The notes below the pieces were generated by a model that saw only the letters and a program-made list of their open reading frames with translations, was not told the origin of the DNA and searched no databases. Shown here one piece after another: positions 1-6,367 of a stretch of DNA of 6,561 nt. This DNA is from Bacillota bacterium. Its GTDB lineage: Bacteria > Bacillota > Bacilli > Bacillales_B > DSM-18226. The translations under genes and the position numbers were made by a program. Position 1 is the first letter of the stretch. Every line of letters begins with the position of its first letter. Location of the stretch: positions 1-6,561 of the forward strand of contig JAKACS010000179.1 of the NCBI GenBank assembly GCA_021821235.1, in the 5' to 3' direction.

Positions 1-21
1 ACGTGTCAACGTTTCATTCAT
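1..21 (-). CDS. nirD: Nitrite reductase small subunit, first 7 codons only (partial)
   Basis: Only the N-terminus M-N-E-T-L-T-R is inside the window; the gene runs off the left edge. The ATG overlaps the nirB stop in an ATGA arrangement. A ribosome site AGGGAG (31-36) sits inside the last nirB codons, 9 nt upstream. The next ATG, at 17-15, hits a stop after three codons, so this start is the only workable one nearby. In Bacillaceae the Rieske-like small subunit NirD/NasE normally follows NirB/NasD directly. The identity rests on that position, because seven residues are too few to identify a protein. The overlap suggests translational coupling, which would keep the two subunits in balance. 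Confidence 0.6.
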
Positions 22-2453
22 TTCGCATCACTCCCTACTAATATATCATGTTTTTCATAGTACTTCGATAGGATTTCTTCACTTTCAATAGCTTCTTTCC
101 ACGGTTCACTGTATTTTCGCAACGTTTTGTCCATCCGCTCGTTCAGTTCTTTCCTTGTTTGTTCATCGGCAAGAACTTGTTTGACATGCTCCAGTCCTAC
201 GCGCTCAAGCCATTTGGAGGTGCGTTCCAAATATGTTGCTGTTTCGCGGTAGTATTGCAAATAAGCTCCAGCAATATCCATTACTTCTTCCTGCGTTTTA
301 ACCGTAATGAGCAAATCGCCGGCACGAAGGTCGACACCGCCGTTGCCACCGACATAAATTTCCCAGCCGCCATCAATTCCAACGACTCCGAAATCTTTGA
401 TCCCCGCTTCCGAGCAGTTTCTCGGACATGCCGATACACCCATTTTCACTTTATGCGGCGTATCGAGCCGTTCAAATTTTTTCTCAAGCTTGATGCCAAG
501 TGCCATGGAATCTTGTGTTCCATAGCGGCAGAATTGGGCGCCGACACAAGTTTTAACCGTGCGCAGTGTTTTTCCGTACGCATACCCGGATGGCATGTCA
601 AGCTCTTCCCAAATAGCGGGCAGATCTTCTTTTTTGACACCGAACAAGCCGATCCGCTGACCGCCCGTTAATTTTACAAGCGGTACATTGTATTTCTCAG
701 CGACTTCGCCAATTTTAATCAAATCTTTTGCATTTGTCACACCGCCGTACATTCTTGGGACAACCGTGAACGTTCCATCCTTTTGAATATTGGCGTGCAT
801 TTTTTCATTTACCAGGCGGGAATCACGGTCATCTTTGTATTCATCCATATAAATCATGCCAAGGAAGTAGTTAAGCGCCGGACGGCATTTTGTACAGCCT
901 TCTTCATTTTTCCAGCCAAGCACGTTCATAACTTCTTTAATGCTTGTTAAGCCCTTTTCTTTAATCTCGGCAACCACTTCGTCACGGCTAAGTGTTGTAC
1001 AGCCGCAAAGAGTTGTTTTTTGCGCAGCAGCCGCATCAAATTGATCCCCAAGCGTATGAGCTAAAATTTTGCCAATCATCGGTTTGCAGCGTCCGCATGA
1101 ACGTCCGGCATTTGTACAGCCGCCAACTTGATCAACCGTTGTTAATCCTTGGGTGCGGATTGCTTCCACAATCGTACCTTTTGTGACTCCGTTGCAGCCA
1201 CAGACTAGTTCATCATCCGGCATTGAAGCAACATCATCGCCTGTGGCTGAGCCGTCCTGTGATTGTAAAAGTGAAATGCTTGTCATGCCGCTAACATCTT
1301 CTTTTTTTGTCAGCATTCGAAACAGCTTTGTGCTGTCCTGCGTATCACCGTAAAGCACAACCCCGACGACCCGGTTGTCTCTGATTAAAATCTTTTTATA
1401 AACGCCGTCAAATTCATTATGAACTTTGATTGCCTGCGTTGTTTCATCTTCAAAAATTTCCCCCGCCGAATAAAGGTCAACTCCAGCAACTTTTAATTGT
1501 GTTCCTGTAACCGAGCCTTCATATGGTGCTGTTTCTTTGCCGCAAATCCGGCTTGCTAGCACTTTGCTTTGTTCATATAATGGCGCAACCAGGCCATAAA
1601 CGATTTCGCGGTGTTCAGCGCATTCACCAACGGCATAAACATTAGCGGTTTGAGTTTCCAGATAATCGTTCACGACAATCCCGCGATTGACATAAATGCC
1701 ACTATCCTTTGCCACCGCTACATTTGGTTTAATGCCAATCGCCATTACTACAAGATCGGCGTCAATTTCAGATCCGTCTTTAAAACGAAGCCCTGTTGCC
1801 CGCTCATCACCGAGAATTTCAACGGTTTGCTTCTCCATTAAGAAATTCATGCCTTGGGATTCCAGTTCTTTTTTCAGCAATGCCGATGCTGCTGGATCTA
1901 GCTGGCGCTCCATCAAATGCGGCATTAAATGGACTACATCCACTTCCATGCCGAGATTAAGCAAGCCGCGTGCCGCTTCAAGTCCAAGCAGTCCGCCGCC
2001 GATGACGACGGCTTTCTTATATTCTTTTGCCGATTTGATCATCATTTCACAATCATTGAGATCACGAAATCCAGTTACACCTTGTTTGTCAGCACCTGGA
2101 ATTGGTAGAATGAACGAATTCGAGCCAGTTGCCATAATCAATTCATCGTATTCAACTTCTCGACCCTTGTCGGTAATGACTCGTTTTGCGCTGCTGTCAA
2201 TTTTGGTTACAGCCTCACCTGTGAATAATTGAATCTTGTTTTCTTCATACCAGTCGAGCGGGTTAATGATAATTTCATCAAAGTTTGTATCACCTTGGAG
2301 GATATTTGATAATTTAATACGGTTATAGTTTGGGTATGGTTCTTTTCCAAAAATGGTAATCTCAAATTGGTCTGGAGCGATTTTGAGGATTTCCTCTATT
2401 GTCCGTACACCGGCCATGCCGTTACCAATCATCACGAGTTTTTTCTTGTTCAT
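18..2453 (-). CDS. nirB: NADH-dependent assimilatory/respiratory nitrite reductase, large subunit (NirB/NasD)
   Basis: Cytoplasmic siroheme enzyme that reduces nitrite to ammonium with six electrons from NADH. At 811 aa it has the full length of the family. Domains in order: an FAD-binding Rossmann motif GNGMAG (residues 11-15 region); an NADH-binding motif IGGGLLGLEAA (about 151-161); a first BFD-like [2Fe-2S] domain with Cys418, Cys420, Cys453 and Cys456 (Cys446 also nearby); a second BFD-like domain with Cys483, Cys485, Cys520 and Cys523; a ferredoxin-like half-domain (about 555-620); and the siroheme/[4Fe-4S] domain with Cys636-x5-Cys642 and Cys676-x3-Cys680. All expected metal ligands are present, so the enzyme should be active. 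The start is supported by AGGAGA (2461-2466), 7 nt upstream. The gene leads an operon with nirD, under a promoter with Fnr-type boxes, which points to anaerobic nitrite ammonification; a purely assimilatory (NasD) role is also possible. Confidence 0.97.
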   Translation of the reverse strand: MNKKKLVMIGNGMAGVRTIEEILKIAPDQFEITIFGKEPYPNYNRIKLSNILQGDTNFDEIIINPLDWYEENKIQLFTGEAVTKIDSSAKRVITDKGREVEYDELIMATGSNSFILPIPGADKQGVTGFRDLNDCEMMIKSAKEYKKAVVIGGGLLGLEAARGLLNLGMEVDVVHLMPHLMERQLDPAASALLKKELESQGMNFLMEKQTVEILGDERATGLRFKDGSEIDADLVVMAIGIKPNVAVAKDSGIYVNRGIVVNDYLETQTANVYAVGECAEHREIVYGLVAPLYEQSKVLASRICGKETAPYEGSVTGTQLKVAGVDLYSAGEIFEDETTQAIKVHNEFDGVYKKILIRDNRVVGVVLYGDTQDSTKLFRMLTKKEDVSGMTSISLLQSQDGSATGDDVASMPDDELVCGCNGVTKGTIVEAIRTQGLTTVDQVGGCTNAGRSCGRCKPMIGKILAHTLGDQFDAAAAQKTTLCGCTTLSRDEVVAEIKEKGLTSIKEVMNVLGWKNEEGCTKCRPALNYFLGMIYMDEYKDDRDSRLVNEKMHANIQKDGTFTVVPRMYGGVTNAKDLIKIGEVAEKYNVPLVKLTGGQRIGLFGVKKEDLPAIWEELDMPSGYAYGKTLRTVKTCVGAQFCRYGTQDSMALGIKLEKKFERLDTPHKVKMGVSACPRNCSEAGIKDFGVVGIDGGWEIYVGGNGGVDLRAGDLLITVKTQEEVMDIAGAYLQYYRETATYLERTSKWLERVGLEHVKQVLADEQTRKELNERMDKTLRKYSEPWKEAIESEEILSKYYEKHDILVGSDAK

Positions 2454-2495
2454 GATCGTCTCTCCTATCGTTTTTTCATCTGGTCGTTTTTCCTA

Positions 2496-2508
2496 TGAGT
2501 AAATTGTA
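2496..2508 (-). promoter_or_regulatory. Predicted SigA promoter of nirBD (-10 and start site)
   Basis: Read on the minus strand, TACAAT (2508-2503) matches the -10 consensus at five of six positions and is followed at the usual distance by an A at 2496 as the likely +1. This leaves a 5' leader of about 43 nt containing AGGAGA. No TTGACA-like -35 is present at 16-18 bp; that space is filled by the operator at 2530-2545. A good -10 without a -35 is the usual look of an activator-dependent promoter. The start site is predicted, not measured. Confidence 0.7.
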
Positions 2509-2529
2509 TTCCCCTTGAGGTTAAAAATT

Positions 2530-2545
2530 TGTGAGGTACGTCACA
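2530..2545 (-). promoter_or_regulatory. Fnr-type operator 1, centred at -41.5 of the nirB promoter
   Basis: The sequence TGTGA-GGTACG-TCACA is a perfect match to the Bacillus Fnr consensus TGTGA-N6-TCACA, and the symmetry extends one more base on each side (TTGTGA..TCACAA). Its centre (2537.5) is exactly 41.5 bp upstream of the start site predicted from the -10. That is the class II position at which Fnr contacts RNA polymerase. The same 18 bp match the Rex consensus TTGTGAA-N4-TTCACAA at only 12 of 14 positions, so Fnr is the better reading here. It is not a TnrA/GlnR site, which needs N7 between the half sites. Confidence 0.78.
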
Positions 2546-2558
2546 ATTTGAGTGTATT

Positions 2559-2574
2559 TGTGAACAAATTCACA
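2559..2574 (-). promoter_or_regulatory. Second Fnr/Rex-type operator, centred near -70.5
   Basis: TGTGA-ACAAAT-TCACA again fits the Fnr consensus perfectly. Extended to 18 bp (2558-2575), it reads TTGTGAA-CAAA-TTCACAT, which matches the redox repressor Rex consensus at 13 of 14 specified positions. It lies 29 bp, centre to centre, upstream of operator 1. It could be an auxiliary Fnr site or a Rex site sensing NADH/NAD+; sequence alone does not separate the two. Its left half, TTTGTGAAC, also resembles the ResD half-site TTTGTGAAT. Confidence 0.65.
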
Positions 2575-2610
2575 TTATTGTCAAAAAGTCGGCTAGCTTA
2601 AATGTCTGAA

Positions 2611-2736
2611 GACGGAATTAATGGGGGCGTAGGCGATATAATCATAGTTGTTGGCGAAATTATGACGGATGAAGGCGGAATTCTTGATTATGTAGGCGGA
2701 TATGTTGATCGTTAAGGCGGAATAAATTCAATTTCG
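2611..2736. repeat. Six degenerate tandem copies of a 21-bp unit (consensus near GGCGGAATTATTGAT..TGTA)
   Basis: Units begin at 2611 (GACGGAATTA), 2632 (GGCGATATAATC), 2653 (GGCGAAATTATG), 2674 (GGCGGAATTCTTG), 2695 (GGCGGATATGTTG) and 2716 (GGCGGAATAAATT), each exactly 21 bp after the last. The first seven bases are best conserved; the rest is AT-rich and variable. A possible more decayed unit precedes them at 2591, one base out of register. Because 21 is a multiple of 3, one frame stays open on the plus strand (ATG 2602 to TAA 2713-2715, 37 codons, Gly-rich). It has no ribosome site, so I treat it as a by-product of the repeat. I do not know a named family for this repeat. Confidence 0.7.
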
Positions 2737-2781
2737 GGGTGCAATCAGCCTCATTTATAACAATTCAAGGAAATTGACGAG

Positions 2782-2806
2782 AAAAAAGCCACCAATCCGG
2801 CAGCTT
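2782..2806 (-). terminator. Rho-independent terminator of the peptide/ABC transporter operon
   Basis: On the minus strand AAGCTGCC (2806-2799), a five-base loop GGATT, and GGTGGCTT form an 8-bp stem with two G-U pairs, and the right arm runs into TTTTTT. It lies about 40 nt past the ATPase stop codon and is the only good terminator between the transporter genes and nirB. It should separate the two transcription units. Confidence 0.75.
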
Positions 2807-2846
2807 GATTATAATTGAATACATTACATCGTATTTTTACAAGCCT

Positions 2847-3548
2847 CTAGGAATTGCCAACTTTTTCGACTGTCATCGTGTCATGATTCACTTTTCCGTC
2901 AATTAATTCAATAATCCGATCGCACTTTTTGGCAACATCAACATCATGCGTTACAACAATAATCGTTTTTCCTTCCTTGTTTAATTGTAGTAATAAATGG
3001 ATTATCTCTTCGCCGGTTTTTCGATCTAAGTTTCCCGTTGGTTCATCAGCTAAAATTAGTTCCGGTTCACATACTAATGCTCTGGCGATGGCCACCCTTT
3101 GTTGTTGGCCACCTGATAATTCATCCGGGGTTTTATGCATATGCTCTTTCAAACCCACTTTTTCTAGATATAATTTTGCTTTAGAAATTCTCTCCTTATG
3201 GCTTGCTTTCCGATAAGTTAGCGGCAAGATAACGTTATCAAGGACAGTATAATCTTTTAACAACGCGAAATATTGGAAAACAAATCCGATCATTTGGTTT
3301 CTCGTTTTGTGCATCTTATTTTTTCGAATCTCATGTAAAGATTTTCCGTTTAAAAAATAGTCACCTTCTGTTGGGGTATCAATTAACCCTAAAATATTCA
3401 ATAGTGTACTTTTTCCAGAACCTGATGGCCCCATTATCGCAATCATTTCTCCCTGTTTAATCGATAAATTGATATCGTTTAATGCAAAAGTAAGATGATT
3501 CTTATTCCCATAGATCTTTTTGATATTTTTTAGATTAATAAAATCCAT
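2847..3548 (-). CDS. ABC transporter ATP-binding protein, MacB/LolD type
   Basis: Cytoplasmic ATPase subunit of 233 aa, the usual length for the MacB/LolD/FtsE class. All motifs are intact: Walker A GPSGSGKST (residues 40-48), Q-loop Gln92, signature LSGGQ (144-148), Walker B LILADE (164-169) and H-loop His201. The start overlaps the permease stop by one base (TAATG), and AGGAGG (3558-3563) within the last permease codons lies 9 nt upstream, so translation is probably coupled. As the third transporter gene, it should power the two FtsX-like permeases encoded upstream. MacB-type systems work as mechanotransmitters or peptide/lipoprotein exporters rather than importers. The substrate is inferred only from the linked secreted peptide: export of it, or protection against it, are both possible. 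Confidence 0.93.
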   Translation of the reverse strand: MDFINLKNIKKIYGNKNHLTFALNDINLSIKQGEMIAIMGPSGSGKSTLLNILGLIDTPTEGDYFLNGKSLHEIRKNKMHKTRNQMIGFVFQYFALLKDYTVLDNVILPLTYRKASHKERISKAKLYLEKVGLKEHMHKTPDELSGGQQQRVAIARALVCEPELILADEPTGNLDRKTGEEIIHLLLQLNKEGKTIIVVTHDVDVAKKCDRIIELIDGKVNHDTMTVEKVGNS

Positions 3549-4804
3549 TACTCCATTCCTCCTATCAATGACTTCGGCTCCAAATTTCTAATAAACAAAA
3601 AGACGATAAGGTTTGATAAGATCATCACGAGTAATAGAACTGAAAATACTGGAAATACGATAGAAGCATTCATTTTAAAGTCTAATGCACTCGCTAAATT
3701 GAATTCATTTGAAATTTTTAATAGTCCACTATATTTCCAGATAAAATGAATGAGTGATAAGCCCATCCCAACAATACCAATCAATAGATTCTCTAAAAGA
3801 ATTTGAATAAATAGGCCATATTTACTTTCACCGAGAACTAATTTTACCCCAAATTCTCTTTTCCGCATCATAATCGATATAAATGTGGTTGCTACAATTC
3901 CAATCACTGAAAATAGGATAAAACTCAAACCCAATATGATTTGTGGGATTTCAGTGTAGCTATTACTCTTTATATTTTGTTGGATCTCTACACCTAAGTT
4001 TTTAAGGTACATCTGAGAGTTATCGCCTCTTATTTGAATGGATTGAATTAATTTCTCTACATCCGCACCTTTTCGCAATTTTAAAATGGTTCCTCCATGT
4101 AATCTGGAAAACATGGCAGCATAATTGTTGTTTATATCAGCAGGCATTGGCATCACTGCTGCCTTATCCAATTTTAGATAGGTGTTTGTGGTATTATTAT
4201 TAACAATATATTTATCCTTTGGCAAAAAACCAATGATCGTGTATTGATTATTAATTACATCTCCGATACGAAAATACTTTTTGAAATAGGAGCCTACCAA
4301 AATGTTGGTTTTTTCATTCTGATTATACGTAAAGTCCTGAGCAGAAAACCGTTTTCCCTGCTCAACTTGTAAGTTTAAAAGCTGATTATAGTTTCCATCA
4401 ATCACAATTGCACGTATTGCTGGCTTGTCCATCCCTAGGTTTGTTTGATTTAGCTCAGAAAGCAGCTTACTGTTAAGTGGTACTGAACTTGCAGCAACTG
4501 GCAAGAATTCTTCATAGTAGGTACCATACGATATGACATCTTTGTTCTTTTTTAACTTATTAAAAATCTGCTCAGCTTGCTCTTTCTTAAATTTTCTTTC
4601 ATCAGCAACCTCAGGATTTTTACTTGTAATTAAGTATGTGCTGGTTAAGTCTAAAAGTGAATTATTTTTCAAATAAAATAAGTTATAAAACACGTTGACA
4701 GAACCCGTTATCGTTGATAATCCAAAAGTAAATTGGATAAGAAGAAGAATTGAAATCACCCATCTTTTTTTTAAAGCTTTAAGAGCACTTTTCATTTTCA
4801 TCAT
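3548..4804 (-). CDS. MacB/FtsX-type ABC transporter permease, second subunit (418 aa)
   Basis: Integral membrane protein with the four-helix FtsX/MacB layout: one helix near the N-terminus (about residues 15-37), a large extracytoplasmic domain (about 45-285), then helices at about 288-312, 329-356 and 380-405. The stretch RKREFGVKLVLGES (314-327), just after helix 2, and the C-terminal LEPKSL are hallmarks of the family. The frame stays open upstream to 5122, but that part overlaps the preceding permease in another frame. ATG 4804 follows AAAGGAG by 8 nt and gives a normal-sized protein; a second ATG directly after, at 4801, is also possible. The gene begins 5 bp after the first permease stops and ends overlapping the ATPase start. 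It probably pairs with the first permease as a heterodimer. Confidence 0.88.
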   Translation of the reverse strand: MMKMKSALKALKKRWVISILLLIQFTFGLSTITGSVNVFYNLFYLKNNSLLDLTSTYLITSKNPEVADERKFKKEQAEQIFNKLKKNKDVISYGTYYEEFLPVAASSVPLNSKLLSELNQTNLGMDKPAIRAIVIDGNYNQLLNLQVEQGKRFSAQDFTYNQNEKTNILVGSYFKKYFRIGDVINNQYTIIGFLPKDKYIVNNNTTNTYLKLDKAAVMPMPADINNNYAAMFSRLHGGTILKLRKGADVEKLIQSIQIRGDNSQMYLKNLGVEIQQNIKSNSYTEIPQIILGLSFILFSVIGIVATTFISIMMRKREFGVKLVLGESKYGLFIQILLENLLIGIVGMGLSLIHFIWKYSGLLKISNEFNLASALDFKMNASIVFPVFSVLLLVMILSNLIVFLFIRNLEPKSLIGGME

Positions 4805-4809
4805 ATGAT

Positions 4810-5898
4810 TTACTCCTTTAATGCTTTTGCGGGTTCGATTTTCATTATATGAAGAAACGGAATGATCGATGTAATAAAAGAAACAACGAATGTTATGACC
4901 AGACTGGTGAGATATAGATAGAAGCTCAAGCCAATATTGTAACTTGTAAAATAAAGAATATTGTTGCCGATTTTGCCCAAAACCCACAGGATAACGATCG
5001 AACTGACTGTTGCTAAAGTTGCACAGATTAACAATTGACCAAATACAAACGAAAAGAGATTTAGATTGCTTGCTCCTAAAGCTTTTCTTAAAGAAATATC
5101 TTTTCTTTTCAGATAAATCCACAGATAACTAACGGTTATACAATTAATAAGCGCGATAATGAAAAGTTTATAAGGATAACTTAATACTTCTTTTACTCCC
5201 TGTCTGGAGTTTTTCTGATTTTCATAATTTGCTTTTTCATTTATGATCTTGATGTTCGGAATTTTATTCATTTGTTTTACTTTAGAAACGAATCCGTTTA
5301 TTTCTTTATTCGGACTTTGATTTGACCTGACAATTAGTTGAAGGGTATTGGACTTTTCTATATCACGTTTAATTTGTTCAGGTGCATTTTTTAGCGATAG
5401 ATAAATTTTACTATTGTATTCACTTCCCATGCCTTTCCCGGTAATTCCTTTAATCGTGTATTCTTTATCAAATAATTTTATTTTGCCCACCGTACTGGAA
5501 ATATTCTTTCCAGCTATTATATTGTTCGTTTCATTGAGATCTAATTTTGCTCCTTTGATCAAAGGCGGCGACCAAATATTTTTATTGAGTAAACCAACAA
5601 CCATTACAAAACCTATTTCCGGAATTTTTGCTGAAATAGTTTCTGTAATAACGCTAGATTTAATAAAATTAGATTCTGCCAGTTCCTGCATTTTATGAAA
5701 ATCTAACTCTTTCACATTAGATAAATTAATCGAGTAATAATACTGAAAAAAACCATTTTTAGAATCATAAAATAACTCATCATAATAATTTTTCGTTGAA
5801 AAAGCAATAAGAATTGGAGATATCGTCAGCAAAAAGCCTATAAAAAGCATGAGAAAAATTTTCTTGTTTATGAATATATCTTTTATTATTTGCCTCAT
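4810..5898 (-). CDS. MacB/FtsX-type ABC transporter permease, first subunit (362 aa)
   Basis: Membrane protein with a helix at about residues 13-34, an extracytoplasmic domain (about 35-240), and helices at about 244-263, 281-309 and 323-349. Family marks are RKALGAS (271-277), after the second helix, and the closing IEPAKAL. Both features recur in equivalent positions in the downstream permease, but the two proteins are otherwise clearly different, so this looks like an old paralogous pair rather than a recent duplication. GGAGGG sits about 5 nt upstream of the ATG. No MacA-like adaptor and no two-component system lie in the window. A single long Bce-type permease (about 650 aa, ten helices) is not what is seen here. 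The lactococcin 972 type locus has one larger permease where this one has two. Confidence 0.88.
   Translation of the reverse strand: MRQIIKDIFINKKIFLMLFIGFLLTISPILIAFSTKNYYDELFYDSKNGFFQYYYSINLSNVKELDFHKMQELAESNFIKSSVITETISAKIPEIGFVMVVGLLNKNIWSPPLIKGAKLDLNETNNIIAGKNISSTVGKIKLFDKEYTIKGITGKGMGSEYNSKIYLSLKNAPEQIKRDIEKSNTLQLIVRSNQSPNKEINGFVSKVKQMNKIPNIKIINEKANYENQKNSRQGVKEVLSYPYKLFIIALINCITVSYLWIYLKRKDISLRKALGASNLNLFSFVFGQLLICATLATVSSIVILWVLGKIGNNILYFTSYNIGLSFYLYLTSLVITFVVSFITSIIPFLHIMKIEPAKALKE
4813..4819 (-). promoter_or_regulatory. Ribosome binding site that fixes the start of the second permease
   Basis: AAAGGAG lies within the last codons and directly before the TAA of the first permease, 8 nt before ATG 4804. 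It is the only strong Shine-Dalgarno sequence near the candidate starts of the longer open frame. It therefore argues against the upstream extension to 5122. Confidence 0.8.
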
Positions 5899-5917
5899 AA
5901 AGCCCTCCAGCTATTTT

Positions 5918-5956
5918 AAACCGTGAACAAGACTATGTGAGCCTCATTCACGGTTT
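5918..5956 (-). other. Intercistronic hairpin between the secreted-protein gene and the transporter genes
   Basis: AAACCGTGAA (5918-5927) and TTCACGGTTT (5947-5956) form a perfect 10-bp inverted repeat around a 19-nt loop. In the transcript the right arm ends in UUUAAAAUAG, which lacks the long U-run of an efficient terminator. Partial termination, or an RNA end that stabilises the upstream message, is more likely than a full stop. This would yield more secreted protein than transporter. On the plus strand the repeat is followed by GTTTTAAC, but no plus-strand gene is seen. Confidence 0.65.
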
Positions 5957-5971
5957 GTTTTAACTCCTATT

Positions 5972-6340
5972 TTAGTGGAAATCGATGGACTTCCTTACAA
6001 ATCCACTTTCACCACTCATTACCCACTCATGCTCTGAAAAACCACTGCTTACTGGACCAGCAGTTAAAAAGCTGACTGATATCGAGTCACTAGCACTGGC
6101 AGGATTTTTTTGAGCATATTTCTGTGAACCATCATTTGTTTCAGCATAAACAGTAATTTTATAATTTGCTGGCTCATTTGACTGAGAAGTATATGCGTAT
6201 ACATTTGCTCTTCCTCCAGATCCATACCAACTTGCGTCAGAATCCCAAGCTATCGTTGCATTTGAAACTGTTGAAAAAGCGCCGACTGCAAATGCTGTAA
6301 CACCCAATGATGCCAATGATTTTTTAAAAAAGTTTTTCAT
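5972..6340 (-). CDS. Secreted 122-aa protein, possible bacteriocin-like or cell-wall-acting peptide
   Basis: I do not recognise this protein with confidence. It has a clear Sec signal peptide: basic MKNFFKKS, hydrophobic core to about residue 25, and a likely cut at S-N-A28|T29, leaving a mature chain of 94 aa. The mature part has no cysteine, is rich in Ser, Gly, Ala and Tyr with three Trp (32, 38, 106), and carries 10 acidic against 6 Lys/Arg, so it is net acidic. Alternating polar and aromatic residues (NVYAYTS, YKITVYAE, DSISVSF) suggest beta strands. No lipobox, sortase motif, double-Gly leader or lanthipeptide Cys pattern is present. The position before a MacB-type transporter recalls lactococcin 972 loci, and AY-x12-TV matches the spacing in lactococcin 972 as I remember it, but that is weak evidence. 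AAAGGAG lies 10 nt upstream of the ATG. Confidence 0.85.
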   Translation of the reverse strand: MKNFFKKSLASLGVTAFAVGAFSTVSNATIAWDSDASWYGSGGRANVYAYTSQSNEPANYKITVYAETNDGSQKYAQKNPASASDSISVSFLTAGPVSSGFSEHEWVMSGESGFVRKSIDFH

Positions 6341-6367
6341 AATTTCAAAACTCCTTTTTTAATAATT

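Noticed and set aside
159..2232. Several plus-strand open frames of 64-178 codons opposite nirB
   Set aside because: They are antisense to a complete, motif-rich nirB, have Cys/Ser/Phe-rich implausible compositions, and lack ribosome sites.
2530..2574. TnrA/GlnR nitrogen-control sites
   Set aside because: Those need TGTNA-N7-TNACA; both palindromes here have N6, so they belong to the Fnr/Rex type.
2602..2715. 37-codon plus-strand open frame MSEDG...VDR with a Gly-rich repeat
   Set aside because: There is no Shine-Dalgarno sequence and no promoter, and the frame is explained by the 21-bp repeat phase. I list the repeat rather than a gene.
2611..2736. CRISPR array
   Set aside because: Units are contiguous 21-mers with gradual decay; there are no conserved repeats alternating with unique spacers, and no cas genes are present.
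4805..5122. N-terminal extension of the second permease (open frame continuous to 5122)
   Set aside because: It lies entirely over the 3' part of the first permease in another frame, has no ribosome site at its start, and would add a non-family, Ser/Phe/Tyr-rich leader. ATG 4804 with AAAGGAG gives the normal family layout.
2929..5698. Plus-strand open frames opposite the ATPase (2929-3216) and the first permease (5414-5698)
   Set aside because: They are shadows of well-supported minus-strand genes with no initiation signals and no family features.
2847..5898. BceAB-type antibiotic resistance module
   Set aside because: Bce permeases are single proteins of about 650 aa with ten helices and usually sit beside a two-component system; here there are two four-helix permeases and no such partner.
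5972..6340. Lanthipeptide, sactipeptide or double-glycine class II bacteriocin precursor
   Set aside because: The mature region has no Cys at all, the leader is a plain Sec signal ending S-N-A, and no modification enzyme is adjacent.
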